Positions 26,010 to 34,793 of a stretch of 64,000 nt of DNA are shown piece by piece (position 1 is the first letter of the stretch; the number at the start of each line of letters is the position of its first letter). The notes under the pieces are model-generated. The model searched no databases, had not been told where the DNA came from, and saw only the letters and a program-made list of their open reading frames with translations. Where the stretch lies: NCBI GenBank assembly GCA_946480245.1, contig CAMLIZ010000003.1, positions 1 through 64,000 of the forward strand, written 5' to 3'. The stretch is from an uncultured Pseudomonadota bacterium (lineage in GTDB: Bacteria > Pseudomonadota > Gammaproteobacteria > Burkholderiales > Burkholderiaceae). The position numbers and the translations under genes are program-made.

Positions 26010-26681
26010 TTACAACCCGGCAACGTCAATCAGCAGCACCGGGCCGCCGCTGAGTTGCTCCGCGAAACCGGAAGCGTTTCCGGGCCCGGTGGCAAAGCCA
26101 CTGTTATTCACCGTGAAGCCGTTCCCCGATGTCGCGTAGAAGTCTCGGTAGACCACCCAGAAACCCGGCACCCCCGTCGTGTAGACGTAGTGCTGTCGGC
26201 TGAACGACATGACGACCGCGTAGTTGCCGGCGGCCAACCCCGAGTACGTGTACGGGACATCGTTCGGCAGCGATCGAGAGGGGATGGTCCCGGCGTACAC
26301 GACCCGCATGTACTTGAGAGCCGAATCGAATACCACCCCTCCTGACGCGTCGAACACTTGAACGCCGCTGGTGCTGCCGCTAGCGGTCGGCGCGGCGAAC
26401 ACGTATGCGGTGACCGTTGGCGTGCCGGACGGTGCCGTCGCCATCACGGTTCCACCGTACATCACCGACGCAGACGAGGCGCCGCTCGTGATCAGCGCGA
26501 TCACGTAGGAACCACTCGGCGGAATTGGCACGGCAGCGCTGAACACCGTGCCGCCGGTGCCCGAATTCCACGAGCTGGACCAACTCGTGATCGTCGTCTT
26601 CGAATAGAGCGCGTAGTTCTTGTAGTCCTGGTCGACTTGCACCACGCCAGAGTCGTTGATGATCTGAAAGCCGGCCGGCAT
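26010..26681 (-). CDS. Tail fibre-associated beta-rich protein
   Basis: 223 residues. The ATG at 26681 follows a good AGGAGAACC ribosome site. It begins MPAGFQIINDSGVVQVDQDY and is beta-rich with many Ser/Thr/Gly (TITSWSSSWNSGTGGTVFSA, SGVQVFDASGGVVFDSALKY). The neighbouring 26722-27003 product starts similarly (MPQGVEVYDSGGNLV), so the two may be related tip or decoration proteins of the DUF6453 kind. That family assignment is tentative. Confidence 0.65.
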   Translation of the reverse strand: MPAGFQIINDSGVVQVDQDYKNYALYSKTTITSWSSSWNSGTGGTVFSAAVPIPPSGSYVIALITSGASSASVMYGGTVMATAPSGTPTVTAYVFAAPTASGSTSGVQVFDASGGVVFDSALKYMRVVYAGTIPSRSLPNDVPYTYSGLAAGNYAVVMSFSRQHYVYTTGVPGFWVVYRDFYATSGNGFTVNNSGFATGPGNASGFAEQLSGGPVLLIDVAGL

Positions 26682-26721
26682 TTGCTGGTTCTCCTGCGAG
26701 TCGCCGCCACCACCGCACGCG

Positions 26722-27003
26722 CTAATACATACCGTAGTGAATAGTGCCAGCGAGGTTAGTGCCGCCCGCTGGGTACGTCCAAGTGAGCGTGCTGCCGCTG
26801 ACGCTGATGTATGGCGGCGTGCCGGAGAAGCCCCCCGTTGACGGGATGAACGCGAACCAGTACGCGTTGCCAGCCAGCAAAGCAGGCAGAGTGAGAGAGC
26901 CAGATGAAGAAACACTTTGGACTCCTAGAAGTTTCGTTAGGCGGTCAGTGATGCTCATCACCAAATTCCCACCGCTGTCGTACACCTCAACGCCTTGAGG
27001 CAT
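26722..27003 (-). CDS. Small tail fibre-associated protein (DUF6453-like)
   Basis: 93 residues starting MPQGVEVYDSGGNLVMSITD and ending with PPYISVSGSTLTWTYPAG and IHYGMY. Short proteins with this start and an ISVSGxTLTWxYP end occur beside phage central fibres. The ATG overlaps the TGA of the long fibre gene (TGATG), so expression is coupled to it. Confidence 0.7.
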   Translation of the reverse strand: MPQGVEVYDSGGNLVMSITDRLTKLLGVQSVSSSGSLTLPALLAGNAYWFAFIPSTGGFSGTPPYISVSGSTLTWTYPAGGTNLAGTIHYGMY

Positions 27004-29567
27004 CACCACACCCCAAGGCGCACGCGCAGCACATTGCTGCTGTCGTACACACGAATGAGGTTCGATGCGATGTCCACTCGAGCACCGCTGGATGCGCCGC
27101 CGTTCATCGCTGTGGACATCAATCCGACGTTGAGGCTGCCGATTTGGGCCGCGCCGATCGCAGCGTTGGCCATGTAGGTGCTGACGTTGTTTGCATCGAT
27201 CTGGAACCCGGCCATGCCGGGCCCGCCCATGACGATGCTGCCGTTGATGATGGAGAACGCGACGTCCTGCCAAGCGTCGTCAGGGCCGTCGGCGCCAAAC
27301 GGCAGGATGCCGGTGTAGGCCTCGTAGGCTGCATTGCCCTGCCCGCAATTGCCGTAGCCGATCAGCACATAGCAGCCCCGGCTTTGAAACTGTGGGCTGG
27401 CGAACTTTCCTGGTGAGCCGCCGCACCGGTAGATCGCAGCAGGCAGTCCGCCAGTCAGACGATTTTGGCAAGGCTCGTCGTGGCTGTAGAGCGCGAAAAT
27501 GTCGGCCGACGTGAGGGCGTTGAGTGCTGTGGCAAGCGAGATTGCGTCCCCTGCGACTCCGTAAACGTCGTACCCGGTCGAGGAAACATAGGCACCAGTC
27601 GTCCTGGAGAATTTGACCAGTACGTACGAACGCGCCACACCAGCCGGCGTTGCGCCGGTTCGCAGGTCCGTGACTCCCAAACTCCCCGATGGATAGCCGG
27701 ACGCCCCATTGCCAATCACCAGGATGCGGTAACTGGGCGGGTTGCGAATCGCCGAGTCCTGCAGCAACTCGCGCAGCGACGGCTCCGTACCGTCGACGAT
27801 GTGCACCATCGGCCGGCCAAAGCGCGCGCGCGAACCGTTAACGGTGGAGTAGTACTGATACGCGCGGGTGCCGGTGTTGACAACGCCTGCGTGCCAGTTG
27901 TAGTTGCTTCCGGCGGCCACCAGTTGCCCCGTGGCCATGTCGTAGACCCCGGCACCTGAGTTGTCCAGGCCGGTGGCACCTTGCGGGAACACGTATCCCA
28001 CGAAGAGATACCACCGCCCTGCCACCCAGGAGTTGAATCCGCCGCAGAAGTACGGGTTGATGTTCTGCGCGGTGGTGTTGAGGTCGTCAACGTCGTTGCC
28101 GCTGATTCCCCACCACAGCGATCCGTCGCCATCGACCTTCTGGATCGGCACTGCGAAGCGATAGGTCTTCGCGGTGTCCACCGGGAACCAGTTGCTAGAG
28201 CCTCCGGGCCCTGCGTTCCACCCCCCTGATTCGTTGTTGAGCGTGCCGGCCACACCTTCCCATACCGCGTCCGGCGAGCCCTTCGGTCCGATAGCCCAGA
28301 TGATGCGATTGAGGTCCGTGTCACCACTGCCGACGTTCTGGTTCCACGGGATCGATGCGCCTGCGTGCCACCACGTGCTGTCGACGAGGTTGTTGCGCAC
28401 GTAGTCCGCGCGCAGCGGCGTGCCTGAGCCGAGTAGGAGATTGCCCGAGGTGTCGCGAATGGACAGCCCGTTGGCGTTGATCTGGCTCGCTTGCACCAGT
28501 CCCAGGATGTACTGGGCCGGGAACTGTGCTGCACCGCTCGGCCTGATGATCCAGCCGCTCACGCCGGCGACATAGTTGGTGCTGCGCAGGTCGCCCCCAA
28601 CAGTGCCGTCACCGACGGTGAGCTTGGCAGCGCTCAGGCTCGCAATCTTCGCGTCGTCGATCACGGCCGTCCCCAGCCGCGCAATCATCGCCGTCAGGTT
28701 GCGGATGTAGGCCGCATCCATGTAGACGCCGGGCGGGATCGTCACGCCGTCCTCGACGATCGACTGCGTGTTGACCACGAAAGGAAGCGGTACCGAGAAG
28801 GTGCCCCACGCGCTGCCGTTCCACGTCTTGGTCACGCCCGTCGACGGCTGAAACCACAACTGCCCACTGGTCGGCGATGACGGCGCGGCCTCCTGATAGA
28901 AGTCTGCCTTCGGCGCGATGTAGAACTGGTCGGCGCGAAAGCCGACCTTGGTGTACGGGTTGTTCGGGTTGAACGTGGCCTCGGTGAGAGCGTTCAGCAG
29001 ATCCCGCACGTCGTGCCCGGTCGTCACGTAGAAGCCGTTGATCCCGCCCGCCGGGTCGGTCGATTCGATGCCATCGGCGGTGACCCACTTTGCCCACACG
29101 TGCACGCGCTTGTTCGGCTCGCACGGCACCGCGAAGATGGTCAGAGGGCCGTATCCCTCGTAGTCGAGCGTCGCGTCGGAGAAGGTCGCCAGCACGGGGT
29201 CATCCGGGTCCTTCTTGGCCGCGTAGATGCGGGTCGATCCTGGCCCGTGCCCCTGCGTGTAGGTCGGCGCGTCGGTGGTGACGATGTAGTGCGTGATGCC
29301 CGCCGTGACGAAGAGCCCGCTCAGGGTCGGCGGCGGGGTGAGGTCAGGCGTCGTGCCACCGCCACTTCCGCCGCCGGCGTTGACGATGGTGGTTCCTCCA
29401 CCGACCAAGCTGGCTGCGTTGGAGGCCGTCACTGCCTTGTACTGTGCATCCCCGATGAAGCCCAGCAGGCGCCGCATCTCCTCGCGCATGCGGTTGAGCG
29501 GGAACTGAAGCGCCTGGTCGATGCCAGGCGGGATCTGCGGGATGTCCTTCGGCGCGCTGTCGGCCAT
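27003..29567 (-). CDS. Tail fibre / tip protein with FAM3 (ILEI)-like domain
   Basis: 854 residues. N-terminal helix (~10-50, LNRMREEMRRLLGFIGDAQ), Gly/Pro linker, beta-rich domains, a J-like central-fibre segment (MIARLGTAVIDDAKIASL), and a domain at ~610-755. That domain contains YDVYGVAGDAISLATALNAL, DIFALYSHDEPCQNRL, AIYRCGGS and a CYVLIGYGNCGQGN stretch, the pattern of the interleukin-like EMT-inducer/FAM3 carbohydrate-binding-like fold seen in some phage fibres. The C-terminus (GSLNVGLMSTAMNG, SNLIRVYDSSNVLRVRLG) resembles the end of lambda-J-type fibres. The ATG at 29567 overlaps the upstream TGA. Host recognition is the likely role. Confidence 0.75.
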   Translation of the reverse strand: MADSAPKDIPQIPPGIDQALQFPLNRMREEMRRLLGFIGDAQYKAVTASNAASLVGGGTTIVNAGGGSGGGTTPDLTPPPTLSGLFVTAGITHYIVTTDAPTYTQGHGPGSTRIYAAKKDPDDPVLATFSDATLDYEGYGPLTIFAVPCEPNKRVHVWAKWVTADGIESTDPAGGINGFYVTTGHDVRDLLNALTEATFNPNNPYTKVGFRADQFYIAPKADFYQEAAPSSPTSGQLWFQPSTGVTKTWNGSAWGTFSVPLPFVVNTQSIVEDGVTIPPGVYMDAAYIRNLTAMIARLGTAVIDDAKIASLSAAKLTVGDGTVGGDLRSTNYVAGVSGWIIRPSGAAQFPAQYILGLVQASQINANGLSIRDTSGNLLLGSGTPLRADYVRNNLVDSTWWHAGASIPWNQNVGSGDTDLNRIIWAIGPKGSPDAVWEGVAGTLNNESGGWNAGPGGSSNWFPVDTAKTYRFAVPIQKVDGDGSLWWGISGNDVDDLNTTAQNINPYFCGGFNSWVAGRWYLFVGYVFPQGATGLDNSGAGVYDMATGQLVAAGSNYNWHAGVVNTGTRAYQYYSTVNGSRARFGRPMVHIVDGTEPSLRELLQDSAIRNPPSYRILVIGNGASGYPSGSLGVTDLRTGATPAGVARSYVLVKFSRTTGAYVSSTGYDVYGVAGDAISLATALNALTSADIFALYSHDEPCQNRLTGGLPAAIYRCGGSPGKFASPQFQSRGCYVLIGYGNCGQGNAAYEAYTGILPFGADGPDDAWQDVAFSIINGSIVMGGPGMAGFQIDANNVSTYMANAAIGAAQIGSLNVGLMSTAMNGGASSGARVDIASNLIRVYDSSNVLRVRLGVW

Positions 29568-31186
29568 CACGCGCCCTTCAGGTGCTCAGGGTCCGTGGCC
29601 AGGCGCACGAGCTGCACGGCGTTGGCGCTGTCCACCTCCACCTGCCACTGCTCTGCACCGAACTCGTTGCTGAGCGTGAACGCGTCGCTGTCGGCAACTG
29701 CGGTCGTGTCGGTGAGCACACCGTCGGCGTACACCTTCACCGTCACCGGATAGGCCGTGGCCTTCACCTTGCAGAAGCCGTAGTTCACCGGCTTGGGCTG
29801 CACAAACTGCTTGCTGACAGCTGTGGCGGTGAGCGCGGCGCCGGCGGCGAACTTGCGCACGTTGCCGCCCTCCAGCACGTACAGGGCATCGGCCAGATCG
29901 TCGTAGTGGCAGGCATCGAACCCGCTGGACAGCGACCACAGACCATCCTGTGGCCGCAGCGGGTCCATCATGAAGCCCTTCAGCACGCCGCCGCCGGAGT
30001 CGTAGGAGCACACGTAGAAGCGGCCCCAGCGTCCGGCCACCATCGTGTCGGGATTCATCGCGCGCCACTGCTCCGGGCGCACCACGCCGAGGGTCACGAG
30101 GTACTGGCCGTTGTCGCCGTAGTACGCCAGACCCTCGCTGGATGGCCACACCACGCCGTGGCTGAAACTCACCACGCCGAGTGCGCTGCGGCAGGCCTGC
30201 GGGATGCCTGGCGGCCGGTCGGTGATGCTCTGCGGATCGGTGCCGTAGAAGTGCACCGGCGCTGCCGACGTGAGCACGAGCAGGTTTTCGCCCCAGGTGG
30301 CCATTGCCACCGGCTTGTTGCGCAGCGACTTCTGGTTGCGCAGAGGGTAGGCGTATGGGTAGCCGGGCTCGCAGATGTAGAGCGTCTTGCCGCTGAGCAT
30401 CGCCACCATGCTGTTCCACAGCGGCGTGAGCGCGAACCCGTCGCTGGGCGGTGGCAGGAAGCCTTCGGTCGGCAGCAGATCGTTGAGCGCACGCGCATCG
30501 TCACTGGTGGTGGTCGTGCCGATCGGCACCTCGCGCAGAAAGTACAGGTCAGCCGTGCCCGTCACGTCGGACTGCGTGCGGTAGATGCGACGCACCGTGA
30601 AGCCGTAGTTGCCAGCCGGCGGGGTGGCTGTCAGCGTGATGTCCACGATGGCGCCAGGCTTGCAAGTCAGCGCCGCACTCACCGGCGACGGGCCCGATTC
30701 CCAGCCCAGGTCATTGGCGAAGGTCTCGACGTAGAAGCGCTCGCTCGCGGTCCCCGTGGCGCCGTCGGTGTTCAGCACCAGCGTGGGCGCGCTGTCCGGA
30801 TTCGGCACCGCGAGCTCGCGCGTGCCCTGCGGGTAGGGTGCGGACCCGAGGCCGATCGCGGTGTCGGTCCATTTCGGAGTGCCCGAGCCGGTGAAGAACG
30901 TGCGCTCGGTGCTGTTGGTGCCGAAGGCCAGCATCGCGTGCACCACGGTGCTCCAGCTGAGCCAGTAGTTGGCGTCGTTGAGCACGTCGCGGCCCATACG
31001 CCAGATGGTCTTCTGCTGCGGCACCGTCGGCACCGTTGCCACCGTGGAGCGGGCCTTCAGCGGTCGCAGGCTGCCCGGCTGGGTCGGGTCGGCGTCCACG
31101 ATGCTGGTGCACACCGCTTCGGCGAGTTGGCGCGGATCCACCGCCTGGTTGGAACCCGAGAAACCGGTGAAGTTGATCGGCAGCAT
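29567..31186 (-). CDS. Tail tubular/structural protein
   Basis: 539 residues starting MLPINFTGFSGSNQAVDPRQ. A beta-rich protein with repeated WGxxLLVL-type strands (MATWGENLLVLTSAAPVHFY, GLAYYGDNGQYLVTLG, RWGRFYVCSYDSGGGVLKGF), reminiscent of a propeller-like stabilisation or tail-tube protein of podoviruses. No catalytic motif. It is the first gene after motif copy B and feeds directly into the fibre gene. Confidence 0.65.
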   Translation of the reverse strand: MLPINFTGFSGSNQAVDPRQLAEAVCTSIVDADPTQPGSLRPLKARSTVATVPTVPQQKTIWRMGRDVLNDANYWLSWSTVVHAMLAFGTNSTERTFFTGSGTPKWTDTAIGLGSAPYPQGTRELAVPNPDSAPTLVLNTDGATGTASERFYVETFANDLGWESGPSPVSAALTCKPGAIVDITLTATPPAGNYGFTVRRIYRTQSDVTGTADLYFLREVPIGTTTTSDDARALNDLLPTEGFLPPPSDGFALTPLWNSMVAMLSGKTLYICEPGYPYAYPLRNQKSLRNKPVAMATWGENLLVLTSAAPVHFYGTDPQSITDRPPGIPQACRSALGVVSFSHGVVWPSSEGLAYYGDNGQYLVTLGVVRPEQWRAMNPDTMVAGRWGRFYVCSYDSGGGVLKGFMMDPLRPQDGLWSLSSGFDACHYDDLADALYVLEGGNVRKFAAGAALTATAVSKQFVQPKPVNYGFCKVKATAYPVTVKVYADGVLTDTTAVADSDAFTLSNEFGAEQWQVEVDSANAVQLVRLATDPEHLKGA

Positions 31187-31210
31187 GCGGTCATGCTCCC
31201 CAGGAAACTC

Positions 31211-31226
31211 CGAAATTCAACCGCCG
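31211..31226 (-). promoter_or_regulatory. Recurrent leftward motif, copy B (candidate late promoter)
   Basis: Minus strand reads CGGCGGTTGAATTTCG. The TGA stop of the Rz-like gene lies inside the motif. It precedes the tail gene at 31186. It matches the copies at 25113, 39417 and 48322 over CGGTTGA and the following T-rich bases. Confidence 0.4.
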
Positions 31227-31765
31227 CCGCAGGTCAACGTGCTCTGTCGCTCGAGCAGGCGTCGGACTTCGGCAGCGTGATGCTCAGCCGCTTCTGCAAG
31301 CGCTCCCTGTACTCGCAGGCCATCCGCCAGTAGGTCCCCGGCGGCGGAGGCTCGCTCACGTTCGCCGGCGGCGGCAGTCTCGGTGGTTCCACCGGCGGCG
31401 GGGCGATCTGCCCAAGCGGCGAGCTGCTGGCGCAGGCCGTCAGCATCAGCACGCCAAGCAGCAGCGCGCCGGTCGTTGTCTGCGCGCATCCGCGCGAGTT
31501 CGTCGTCATGAGCCTTCTCCTTGGCGGCCATCACCTGCTCGAGCGCGCGGTAGCGCTGCGCCTGCGCGAGCGCGGTGCTCGCGGCGTCGGCCACCGCCCG
31601 GGCGTGCTGCTCGCGCACCTGCGCGAGGCTCGCGCCGCACTGCGCCAGGCGCGCGCGCGCGTCCTGGGCCTGCCCCCACTGCCAGGCCAACGCCGCCGTC
31701 AGCGCCGCCAGCACGACCAGCGCACCGAGGCGCGCTGGCGTCAGGAAAGCAGCCAGTGCACCCAC
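31217..31765 (-). CDS. Inner-membrane spanin (Rz-like)
   Basis: 182 residues from a GTG at 31765 inside the end of the upstream membrane-protein gene. One N-terminal transmembrane helix (LGALVVLAALTAALAWQWG) is followed by a long charged periplasmic coiled coil (QVREQHARAVADAASTALAQ, KEKAHDDELARMRADNDRRA). This is the i-spanin layout that joins with an outer-membrane lipoprotein to fuse the membranes at the last step of lysis. The o-spanin gene lies entirely inside it in another frame. Confidence 0.8.
   Translation of the reverse strand: MGALAAFLTPARLGALVVLAALTAALAWQWGQAQDARARLAQCGASLAQVREQHARAVADAASTALAQAQRYRALEQVMAAKEKAHDDELARMRADNDRRAAAWRADADGLRQQLAAWADRPAAGGTTETAAAGERERASAAGDLLADGLRVQGALAEAAEHHAAEVRRLLERQSTLTCGGG
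31234..31509 (-). CDS. Outer-membrane spanin lipoprotein (Rz1-like), nested in Rz
   Basis: 91 residues, wholly within the Rz-like gene in a different frame. The signal sequence GALLLGVLMLTAC ends in a lipobox (LTAC), with Cys as the lipidation site. A proline-rich segment follows (PPPVEPPRLPPPANVSEPPP), as in known Rz1 proteins. The nested arrangement and lipobox make this a confident o-spanin. Confidence 0.85.
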   Translation of the reverse strand: MTTNSRGCAQTTTGALLLGVLMLTACASSSPLGQIAPPPVEPPRLPPPANVSEPPPPGTYWRMACEYRERLQKRLSITLPKSDACSSDRAR

Positions 31766-32049
31766 GGCACCACCCCATCCAGCCAGGCCAGCATCACCAG
31801 CGCACCCATCAGCCCCGCGCGCGCGTCCCACCAGTCCTTCGTGTGGATGAGCGGCCGAGCGGCGTCGTAGTAGCGCTCCTTCGCCCAGCACACGACGATC
31901 ACGATCAGCAGCGACAGCAGCACGGCAAAGATCCAGCCCAGCGGCAGGAACACCTCGCGCAAAGCGCCGTAAAGCGCGGCACAGCCGAGCGCATGCGCCT
32001 GCTTGTCGAGTTGTGCGAACAACCACTTGAGGGTGTCGGTCGGATTCAT
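31741..32049 (-). CDS. Lysis-cassette membrane protein
   Basis: 102 residues with hydrophobic segments LGWIFAVLLSLLIVIVVCW and LMGALVMLAWLDGVVPWVH, plus the sequence KERYYDAARPLIHTKDWWDA. The KE..YD...H..DWWDA pattern is reminiscent of VanZ/YfiM-type small membrane proteins. Its position between the endolysin and spanin genes suggests a holin or antiholin role, shared with the 150-aa membrane protein upstream. Start and stop overlap both neighbours. Confidence 0.6.
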   Translation of the reverse strand: MNPTDTLKWLFAQLDKQAHALGCAALYGALREVFLPLGWIFAVLLSLLIVIVVCWAKERYYDAARPLIHTKDWWDARAGLMGALVMLAWLDGVVPWVHWLLS

Positions 32050-32669
32050 GTCAAGTTCTCCATCTCGTTGTGGGCCTTGGTGTAGAGGGCGCGCCGGTCG
32101 GTCAGGCCCTGCTGGCCGCCCTGCACTGCGCGCGTCACGCGTTCGATCGTGTCGATCGCGTCGTCTGGAACCTTGCGCTCCCACCACAGCACTGCACAGC
32201 GCAGCGCTGCGTCCGGCTGTTCCAGCAGTTCCGGGTGCTCGATCAGCGGCAGGCCGGTGAGCGCGGCCAGCAGGCTGTAGTTCGCTCGGCCGGTGACCAT
32301 CGGGATGCCGCGGCCGCGATACAGCCAGCCGTCGCCCCAGGCGTTGTTGCCCATGCGGCCGCCGTACACGTGATTGGCCAGCGCTTCGGGGTTGTGCTCA
32401 TAGCGGATCGCCTCGGCCGCGCCCGGGAAGCGCTCGGGCCACACCTGCTGCAGTCGCGGCGCGGGGTAGTTCAGGTTTTCAGTGAGGCGCTCGAGCAGTT
32501 CTGTCTCGTAGAGCACCTGCGCCAGAAAATCGTCCATCTCGCGCTTGCCTTGGCTGAAGCACCAGGGCTGCACGTGATGCTCGAACACCGGCGCCCACGC
32601 GGCCGCCGTCTCGGCGCTCACGCAGCACGCCTTGAGCACGGTAAGCCAGGTGAGCGCGTCGATGGTCAT
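32046..32669 (-). CDS. Endolysin, glycoside hydrolase family 19 (chitinase-like)
   Basis: 207 residues starting MTIDALTWLTVLKACCVSAE. The GH19 core is clear: FLAQVLYETELLERLTENLN (catalytic Glu in YETELL), then YGGRMGNNAWGDGWLYRGRG, MVTGRANY and ALRCAVLWWERK. GH19 phage endolysins cut the glycan strands of peptidoglycan. No signal sequence is obvious, so it should depend on a holin. ATGA overlaps link it to the membrane proteins on both sides. Confidence 0.9.
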   Translation of the reverse strand: MTIDALTWLTVLKACCVSAETAAAWAPVFEHHVQPWCFSQGKREMDDFLAQVLYETELLERLTENLNYPAPRLQQVWPERFPGAAEAIRYEHNPEALANHVYGGRMGNNAWGDGWLYRGRGIPMVTGRANYSLLAALTGLPLIEHPELLEQPDAALRCAVLWWERKVPDDAIDTIERVTRAVQGGQQGLTDRRALYTKAHNEMENLT

Positions 32670-33118
32670 GTCGGGCCGGCCTTGTCGTCGAGACCCGCTC
32701 GGGCGGCGATGGCGTCGGCGCCTCGGTCGCGCACGATGATGCGCAGCTTCACCAGCATGCCGATGATTCCCCAGGACAGCGCGCCGTAGAGCAGGCCCAC
32801 CGGCAGCGCGAGCTCGGCCCATGACTGGAAGCACTCGTCCCAGTTGCTGCAGGCCGCGAGGTTGATCCAGTCGAACATCGCGTCGAGCCAGCGCATCGTC
32901 GCCGGCGTGCACGAGATGGACACGACGCCGGCAGCCACGAACTGCACGAACGTCAGCTTCAGCCGCTGCGCGCGGTCGGGCACCACGTGCGCGGTGTCTG
33001 CCGCGGCGACCAAAAGGCCGCCGATGCCACCCACGCCGAGCAGCGTGCCGATCTTGGCCAGGAGGCCGAATTTCCAGGCAGCGATGCCCGCTGCCGCTGA
33101 GGTTGCGGGTTCCGTCAT
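32666..33118 (-). CDS. Putative holin (three-helix membrane protein)
   Basis: 150 residues starting MTEPATSAAAGIAAWKFGLL. Three hydrophobic segments are visible near residues 18-42 (IGTLLGVGGIGGLLVAA), 55-75 (LTFVQFVAAGVVSISC) and 108-130 (LALPVGLLYGALSWGIIGML), with a charged C-terminal tail. It lies immediately upstream of the endolysin with ATGA overlap. This is the classic holin position; the family is not identified. Confidence 0.65.
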   Translation of the reverse strand: MTEPATSAAAGIAAWKFGLLAKIGTLLGVGGIGGLLVAAADTAHVVPDRAQRLKLTFVQFVAAGVVSISCTPATMRWLDAMFDWINLAACSNWDECFQSWAELALPVGLLYGALSWGIIGMLVKLRIIVRDRGADAIAARAGLDDKAGPT

Positions 33119-33158
33119 GTTGGTGGCTCTCATGGTCGAAGGGGTCGAGTTGAGGTGC

Positions 33159-34793
33159 TCAGGCCTTCAGCAGCAGGATGGCGTCACCCGCCCACAGCTT
33201 CAGGGTCGTCACGGCAGTGCCGTCGTTCTGGCTTGTCCCTTGGTCGTAGTTGTTGTGCGCGTCCTGGCTGCCCAGGAAGCGCCGCAGGCCCAGCGCGGAC
33301 AGGTCCACCGAGGTCTGCAGTCGGAAGAAGCCGACCGGCTTGTTCAGCGTGATGGTGTTGCCGGCCTGCGACCATTCGATCCAGGTGGCGCCGGTGTTGT
33401 TGATCGTGAAGAAGCCGTTGAAGCTGCCCCCGTCACCGGTGGTCTCGTCGATCCACACCTTGTCGCCTACCGCCGCGCCGTGATTGCCTGCGCTCCAGTT
33501 GGTCCAGTCCAGGCGCACCACTCCACCGGCGCTGCGCGACAGCGTGACGGTGCCCACGTTGGCCATCCACTTGCCGCGGTTGTCGCTGGGGTTGACCACC
33601 ACGAGACCGTTCTCGTGGTCTCGTGCCCATAACCCCTTGCCGGCCCACACGCCCGTGTTGCGTGCGGCGGTCTGCCTCGCCTCTGTCGGCTTGCCGATCA
33701 TCTGATCGAACTCGTCGACCCAGAATTGCCGCATGGTCTGCCCGGAGCCGCTCAGCTTTCCGGGCTCGTCGGCCAGCATGCAGTGGCCGTTGTCCAGCAT
33801 CGTGATGCCCAGGCCGTAGCGGCTCTTGCGCAGCGCGTCGATCGTGTTGTTGGAATCGATGTAGATGAGCAGGAACGCCGTTTCCCGCACGTTGTCGATG
33901 ACGCTGCGGTACCACGTCATCACGTTGGAGAAGTAGTTGTAGGTGTCGATGCTGTAGGAGCGCCCGACGACGGCCTCCAATAGGCCGATGTCAGCCTTAC
34001 CGGAGAGCTCGGCCGTGCTCACCGACGCCATGAACGTCGTGCTGTCGGGCTCCGTGTTCGCGGCGATCCGCAGGCCCGGAAACAGCCGAGCCTTCAGCGC
34101 CGCCCAGTAGCGCACGTAGCCCTTGCGGTACTCGCTTTTCAGCGTGGCGTCCGTCGGGTCGTCATTCACCCCGTCCAGGTTGTAGTCCCCGCACAGCGGG
34201 TTCAGCGGCACGTCGAGGTCCTTGTGCGGTCCCACGAACACGTTGTCGTTGAATACGAAGTCCAGAGCGCCGGCGTCGCCCAGCTTCTTCAGCCAGTTGT
34301 CGACATAGCCCTGCGCGATGGCGTGAATGGCCCGGTTTCCCTTGCCGTCGCGCGCCGGGTAGTCGGTCTGGTTCACCTCGTAGGCCGCATATGCGAGGTC
34401 GGCGCGCGTCTTCGTTGCGGTGCCCGCGGCTTTCACCCACCAGCTGGCTGCGTCCGAGCCGCCAGAGTTCAGCGCGTTGTAGATCGCGGTGTAGTCGGCG
34501 CCCGCAACTGCCTGCTGCGACAGGATCGTGTACTGGCCCACCTTGATGGCGGGGTTGGCCGCCTTCAGCGCCTGCATGAACTGCCGCCCGATGTCGGTAC
34601 CGGATGCGCCGCTGGCCTGCGTGCTGCTCATGTTGCGCAGCACGTACTCGTACTTGGACTGGGCCGCCAGCGTGGCGGCATCGAAGCTGCCAGCGCTGTT
34701 GCGATAGTCGATCGCCGCCACCTTCGGCCGGCGATACAGGACCTGCGCATCGGCGGCGCGCTTCAGGTTGTCGATGAGCACCGAGCGCTTCAC
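33159..34793 (-). CDS. Tail-associated putative glycoside hydrolase (GHL15-like)
   Basis: 544 residues from a GTG overlapping the upstream TGA (GTGA). The N-terminal ~400 residues resemble hypothetical glycosyl hydrolase family 15 (KVAAIDYRNSAG, IKVGQYTILSQQ, DFVFNDNVFVGPHKD, LFPGLRIAANTEPDSTTFMA). The C-terminal part is beta-rich (GVVRLDWTNWSAGNHGAAVG, FTINNTGATWIEWSQ). Lying between the tail-structure genes and the lysis genes, it may be a tail protein that binds or cuts surface polysaccharide. Activity is not demonstrated by motifs alone. Confidence 0.65.
   Translation of the reverse strand: MKRSVLIDNLKRAADAQVLYRRPKVAAIDYRNSAGSFDAATLAAQSKYEYVLRNMSSTQASGASGTDIGRQFMQALKAANPAIKVGQYTILSQQAVAGADYTAIYNALNSGGSDAASWWVKAAGTATKTRADLAYAAYEVNQTDYPARDGKGNRAIHAIAQGYVDNWLKKLGDAGALDFVFNDNVFVGPHKDLDVPLNPLCGDYNLDGVNDDPTDATLKSEYRKGYVRYWAALKARLFPGLRIAANTEPDSTTFMASVSTAELSGKADIGLLEAVVGRSYSIDTYNYFSNVMTWYRSVIDNVRETAFLLIYIDSNNTIDALRKSRYGLGITMLDNGHCMLADEPGKLSGSGQTMRQFWVDEFDQMIGKPTEARQTAARNTGVWAGKGLWARDHENGLVVVNPSDNRGKWMANVGTVTLSRSAGGVVRLDWTNWSAGNHGAAVGDKVWIDETTGDGGSFNGFFTINNTGATWIEWSQAGNTITLNKPVGFFRLQTSVDLSALGLRRFLGSQDAHNNYDQGTSQNDGTAVTTLKLWAGDAILLLKA

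Noticed and set aside
29582..31333. 583-codon plus-strand frame opposite the tail gene
   Set aside because: Composition is of antisense type, it crosses real gene boundaries, and it has no ribosome site or motif.
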